Notes under the pieces: model-generated | Seen by the model: only the letters and a program-made list of their open reading frames with translations | Databases searched by the model: none | Told to the model about the DNA's origin: nothing | Shown: piece after piece, positions 61,951 through 64,000 of the stretch | How the letters are laid out: each line of letters begins with the position of its first letter | Numbering within the stretch: position 1 is the stretch's first letter | Source of the DNA: Planctomycetota bacterium | GTDB taxonomy: Bacteria > Planctomycetota > Planctomycetia > Pirellulales > Lacipirellulaceae | DNA length: 64,000 nucleotides | NCBI GenBank assembly: GCA_024278955.1 | Contig: JAJRSE010000102.1 | Span: forward strand, 1 to 64,000 | Direction: 5' to 3' | Position numbers and translations under genes: made by a program

Positions 61951-63420
61951 ATGAACGATCATCGTCTGAAAAAACTGATAACTCGCTGGCTTGACGAATC
62001 CATTGATTCGGAAGAGTTTAGCGTCTTGCAAGCGACACTCGAAGAGAGCGCTGCTGCGCGCCGCACATGCCTGGCCTTCATGAGCGTCGATGCTGAAATT
62101 TTCATCTTGGCTACGGCGAGCAAGGAACATCTTCAGACACCAACATTAAAAGACGTCGGACTTGGCAAACCGCCGGGAAAGATCAAGGCGGTTACTTCTC
62201 GGATATCCTTTTTCTTAGCCATTGCTGCCGGGTTGCTGCTGGCCTTTGGGGTCTGGCAGGGGAGCGGTGAGTCGAAGCTAGAGCGGATGGCCAGTGAGAG
62301 GCCGCCGGCCTTGAATGAGTCATTGATTCTGTCTGAGATTAAACCGGTGTCAGACGCTTGCCGATGGCATGTGGTGAATGCGCACCGTCCGCGAGTCGAG
62401 TCCTATCGGTCAGGTGACATTATTCGCGTGACTCAAGGTAAGCTGAACTTGCGCTACCCATGCGGGACGAAGGTGGTCTTGCACTCGCCGGCTGCTTATC
62501 AATTAATCTCCGACAAGGGTGCACTGATTCTTCTGGGGCGTTTGACAGCCAGTGTCTCGGAAGCGGGTATTGGATTTTCCGTGGTTACGCCTCGAGCGAC
62601 GGTGGTGGATCTAGGCACAGATTTTGGAGTCGAAGTCAACAACGACGGAGAAACGGACGTGGTGGTCTTCCAGGGTAAAGTCGACGTCGAATATCACGAC
62701 GATCGAGTGAGCACTCAACGTCTAAACAAGGGCGAAGCGGTGCACCTCGAAGCGACGGGGACAGTCAGCCGTATTGTCTCGATTTCCAGTCTCACTTACT
62801 CTGGCCAGTCGTTGCCTCAAAGTTCTCAGCCGACGGTAATTGCCCAGGTTCGCGATAACATCAGCACACGGACTTCGTTGTTTAAGTTCTACGAGATTGT
62901 CCATGCGGGCATGGACGAAGACGCGCTCGTCTACGTCGACCGGCAGCACGAATACAATGGCATCACGAAAAAGGGAATGCCAAGCTACCTACTAGGCGGC
63001 GACTACGTCAAAATGTTCAATGACGATAAGATCCGACACGACATTCAAATTGAGGTCAAACTGGCAGTTGTCGCCAAGCTGTATATCCTGTTCGACGACC
63101 GTCTTACTCCTCCAAAATGGTTGCGAGACAGTTTCCTGGATACAGGCGACAATATTGGCATCGAAAGAGAGAACGCTGTCTTCTCAGAAGGCCGTTGGCG
63201 GATTCTAACGCAACAACGTACCGTGGGGCCGGGCCTGGATATGCGTGTCTCGAATACGCTCTCCGTTTGGGTGCGCAAAGTCTCCAGTCCAGGAGTGGTA
63301 ACCCTCGGCGCGATTACTTCTGAAGGTATCAATGCACCGCCGTCAATGTTCGACGAAGGCGGGAATATGCTGTCCAGCATGTACGGGATCGTTGCGGTTC
63401 CTTTGGGAAAAACGTATTGA
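61951..63420 (+). CDS. FecR-domain membrane protein (putative anti-sigma)
   Basis: The product is 489 aa. Residues 1-80 are cytoplasmic with a zinc-less anti-sigma-like start (KKLITRWLDESIDSEEFSVL). One membrane helix lies at ~89-108 (FFLAIAAGLLLAFGVW). A FecR domain follows (~150-265): CGTKVVLHSPAAYQ, then VVTPRATVVDLGTDFGVEV and GETDVVVFQGKVDVEY. The C-terminal ~200 residues are beta-rich and form no family that I recognise. FecR proteins carry a signal from the cell surface to an ECF sigma factor; the sigma gene is directly upstream. Confidence 0.88.
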   Translation: MNDHRLKKLITRWLDESIDSEEFSVLQATLEESAAARRTCLAFMSVDAEIFILATASKEHLQTPTLKDVGLGKPPGKIKAVTSRISFFLAIAAGLLLAFGVWQGSGESKLERMASERPPALNESLILSEIKPVSDACRWHVVNAHRPRVESYRSGDIIRVTQGKLNLRYPCGTKVVLHSPAAYQLISDKGALILLGRLTASVSEAGIGFSVVTPRATVVDLGTDFGVEVNNDGETDVVVFQGKVDVEYHDDRVSTQRLNKGEAVHLEATGTVSRIVSISSLTYSGQSLPQSSQPTVIAQVRDNISTRTSLFKFYEIVHAGMDEDALVYVDRQHEYNGITKKGMPSYLLGGDYVKMFNDDKIRHDIQIEVKLAVVAKLYILFDDRLTPPKWLRDSFLDTGDNIGIERENAVFSEGRWRILTQQRTVGPGLDMRVSNTLSVWVRKVSSPGVVTLGAITSEGINAPPSMFDEGGNMLSSMYGIVAVPLGKTY

Positions 63421-63532
63421 TGACCATGCAAGTTAAACTGCGATAGCCCTGCGTTTTCGGACCGTGCCGGGAGCCGGAGTAAGGGTTCCTGGAGGAAGTC
63501 CGAGAGATGGACGGACAAGAGAAACGAACATG

Positions 63533-63641
63533 CTAGTTCTTTGTCAAATGCTAATTTTCGGGTGTGAGATGTCAGAACGACTTGTTCAGTAACGACTTCT
63601 GGCATCTCACACCCGAATTTTTGATAATGACAAAGCACTAG
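63533..63641 (+). repeat. Inverted-repeat (MITE-like) element
   Basis: A near-perfect 109-bp palindrome. Outer arms TAGTTCTTTGTCA (63534-63546) and TGACAAAGCACTA (63628-63640) match 12 of 13. Inner arms CGGGTGTGAGATG and CATCTCACACCCG pair fully, with CAGAA/TTCTG beyond. It has no coding capacity. A degraded relative lies at 60997-61070 on the other side of the sigma/FecR pair. Confidence 0.85.
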
Positions 63642-63675
63642 GTGCGTGTGAGCAATTTGATCAAGGGAAGCTTGA

Positions 63676-64000
63676 ATGGTTACAATAGGCGTTTTACGTA
63701 GTAAGCATTGGAGGTGGGCCACCGACTTCAATGAACCGGTAACTTCCATGAACGGGAAAACAGCTAGAAATTGTTTTTCCGGAATGTGGTGTTTGCTTTT
63801 CGTAAGTCTATTTCCTTTTACCACAGCGATTGCGCAGTCGCCCGTCAAGATCATCTTTGATACTGACATGGGTTCCGATTGCGACGATGCCGGAGCCATG
63901 GCGCTCCTGCATGCGCTTGCTGATTTGGGAGAGGTGGAGATTTTGGCTTCCATTTTTAGTTCCCGTGGTGACGCCGGAGACAATCAATACGGTCCAGGTG
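63676..64000 (+). CDS. Nucleoside hydrolase-like protein, partial at window end
   Basis: The first 108 codons of a gene running off the window. AAGGGAAG precedes ATG 63676; ATG 63748 is an alternative start. A hydrophobic signal segment (CLLFVSLFPFTTAIAQ) shows export. The mature start PVKIIFDTDMGSDCDDAGA is the metal-binding signature of the inosine-uridine-preferring nucleoside hydrolase family (DTDxGxDxDD), which cleaves the N-glycosidic bond of nucleosides. Planctomycetes have many secreted relatives whose substrates are unknown. Confidence 0.85.
   Translation, partial: MVTIGVLRSKHWRWATDFNEPVTSMNGKTARNCFSGMWCLLFVSLFPFTTAIAQSPVKIIFDTDMGSDCDDAGAMALLHALADLGEVEILASIFSSRGDAGDNQYGPG

Overview
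The window reads as a planctomycete chromosome, most likely of the Pirellulales type. This rests on many secreted proteins ending in PEP-CTERM sorting tails next to dockerin-like Asp-rich repeats, several DUF1559 pseudopilin-like proteins with the H-X9-DG type C-terminus, a Cys-type sulfatase, a MoxR/DUF58/BatA gene train, and an ECF sigma factor paired with a FecR-domain protein. No rRNA, tRNA or CRISPR array was seen.

Layout. 1-220 is a simple tandem array. 0.4-2.2 kb holds a PEP-CTERM gene and three tandem hairpin elements. 2.4-5.1 kb carries an FHA-GAF-SpoIIE phosphatase, a BON protein and a small conserved protein. 5.4-9.6 kb is a secreted degradation set: a sialidase-like protein, a sulfatase and a HAD phosphatase. 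10.1-12.5 kb is a large DUF1559 fusion. 13.1-28.5 kb is one long + strand gene train: MoxR ATPase, DUF58, a BatA-like protein, a VWA membrane protein, a large coiled-coil protein interrupted by an in-frame TGA, two secreted proteins, a prenyltransferase-fold protein and a TlpA-type thioredoxin protein. 28.6-39.8 kb (- strand) is an inorganic-carbon block: a PTS-EIIA/SLC4 bicarbonate-transporter fusion, PEP carboxylase and a SulP/STAS transporter in a tight operon, followed upstream by a vitamin K-dependent gamma-carboxylase homologue and an enolase-superfamily protein.

39.8-45 kb holds decayed oxidoreductase and FecR fragments, a TetR regulator with a matching pair of operator-like palindromes, a DUF1559 protein and two PEP-CTERM proteins. 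45.1-48.3 kb has nagB, a class 3 lipase and insertion-sequence remnants. 48.3-60.7 kb (- strand) is a cell-surface locus: DUF1559 proteins translationally coupled to a lipoprotein and an esterase, two glycoside-hydrolase-like PEP-CTERM proteins (one with a frameshift that removes its sorting tail), two tandem paralogues and a further PEP-CTERM protein. 61.4-63.4 kb holds the ECF sigma/FecR pair, bracketed by two copies of an inverted-repeat element. The window ends inside a nucleoside-hydrolase-like gene.

The strongest leads are the in-frame TGA followed at once by a perfect 9-bp hairpin in a conserved coiled-coil gene (selenocysteine, programmed readthrough or a nonsense mutation), the bicarbonate transporter/PEP carboxylase operon beside a gamma-carboxylase homologue, the TetR operator pair, and the three compensating hairpin elements near the left edge.
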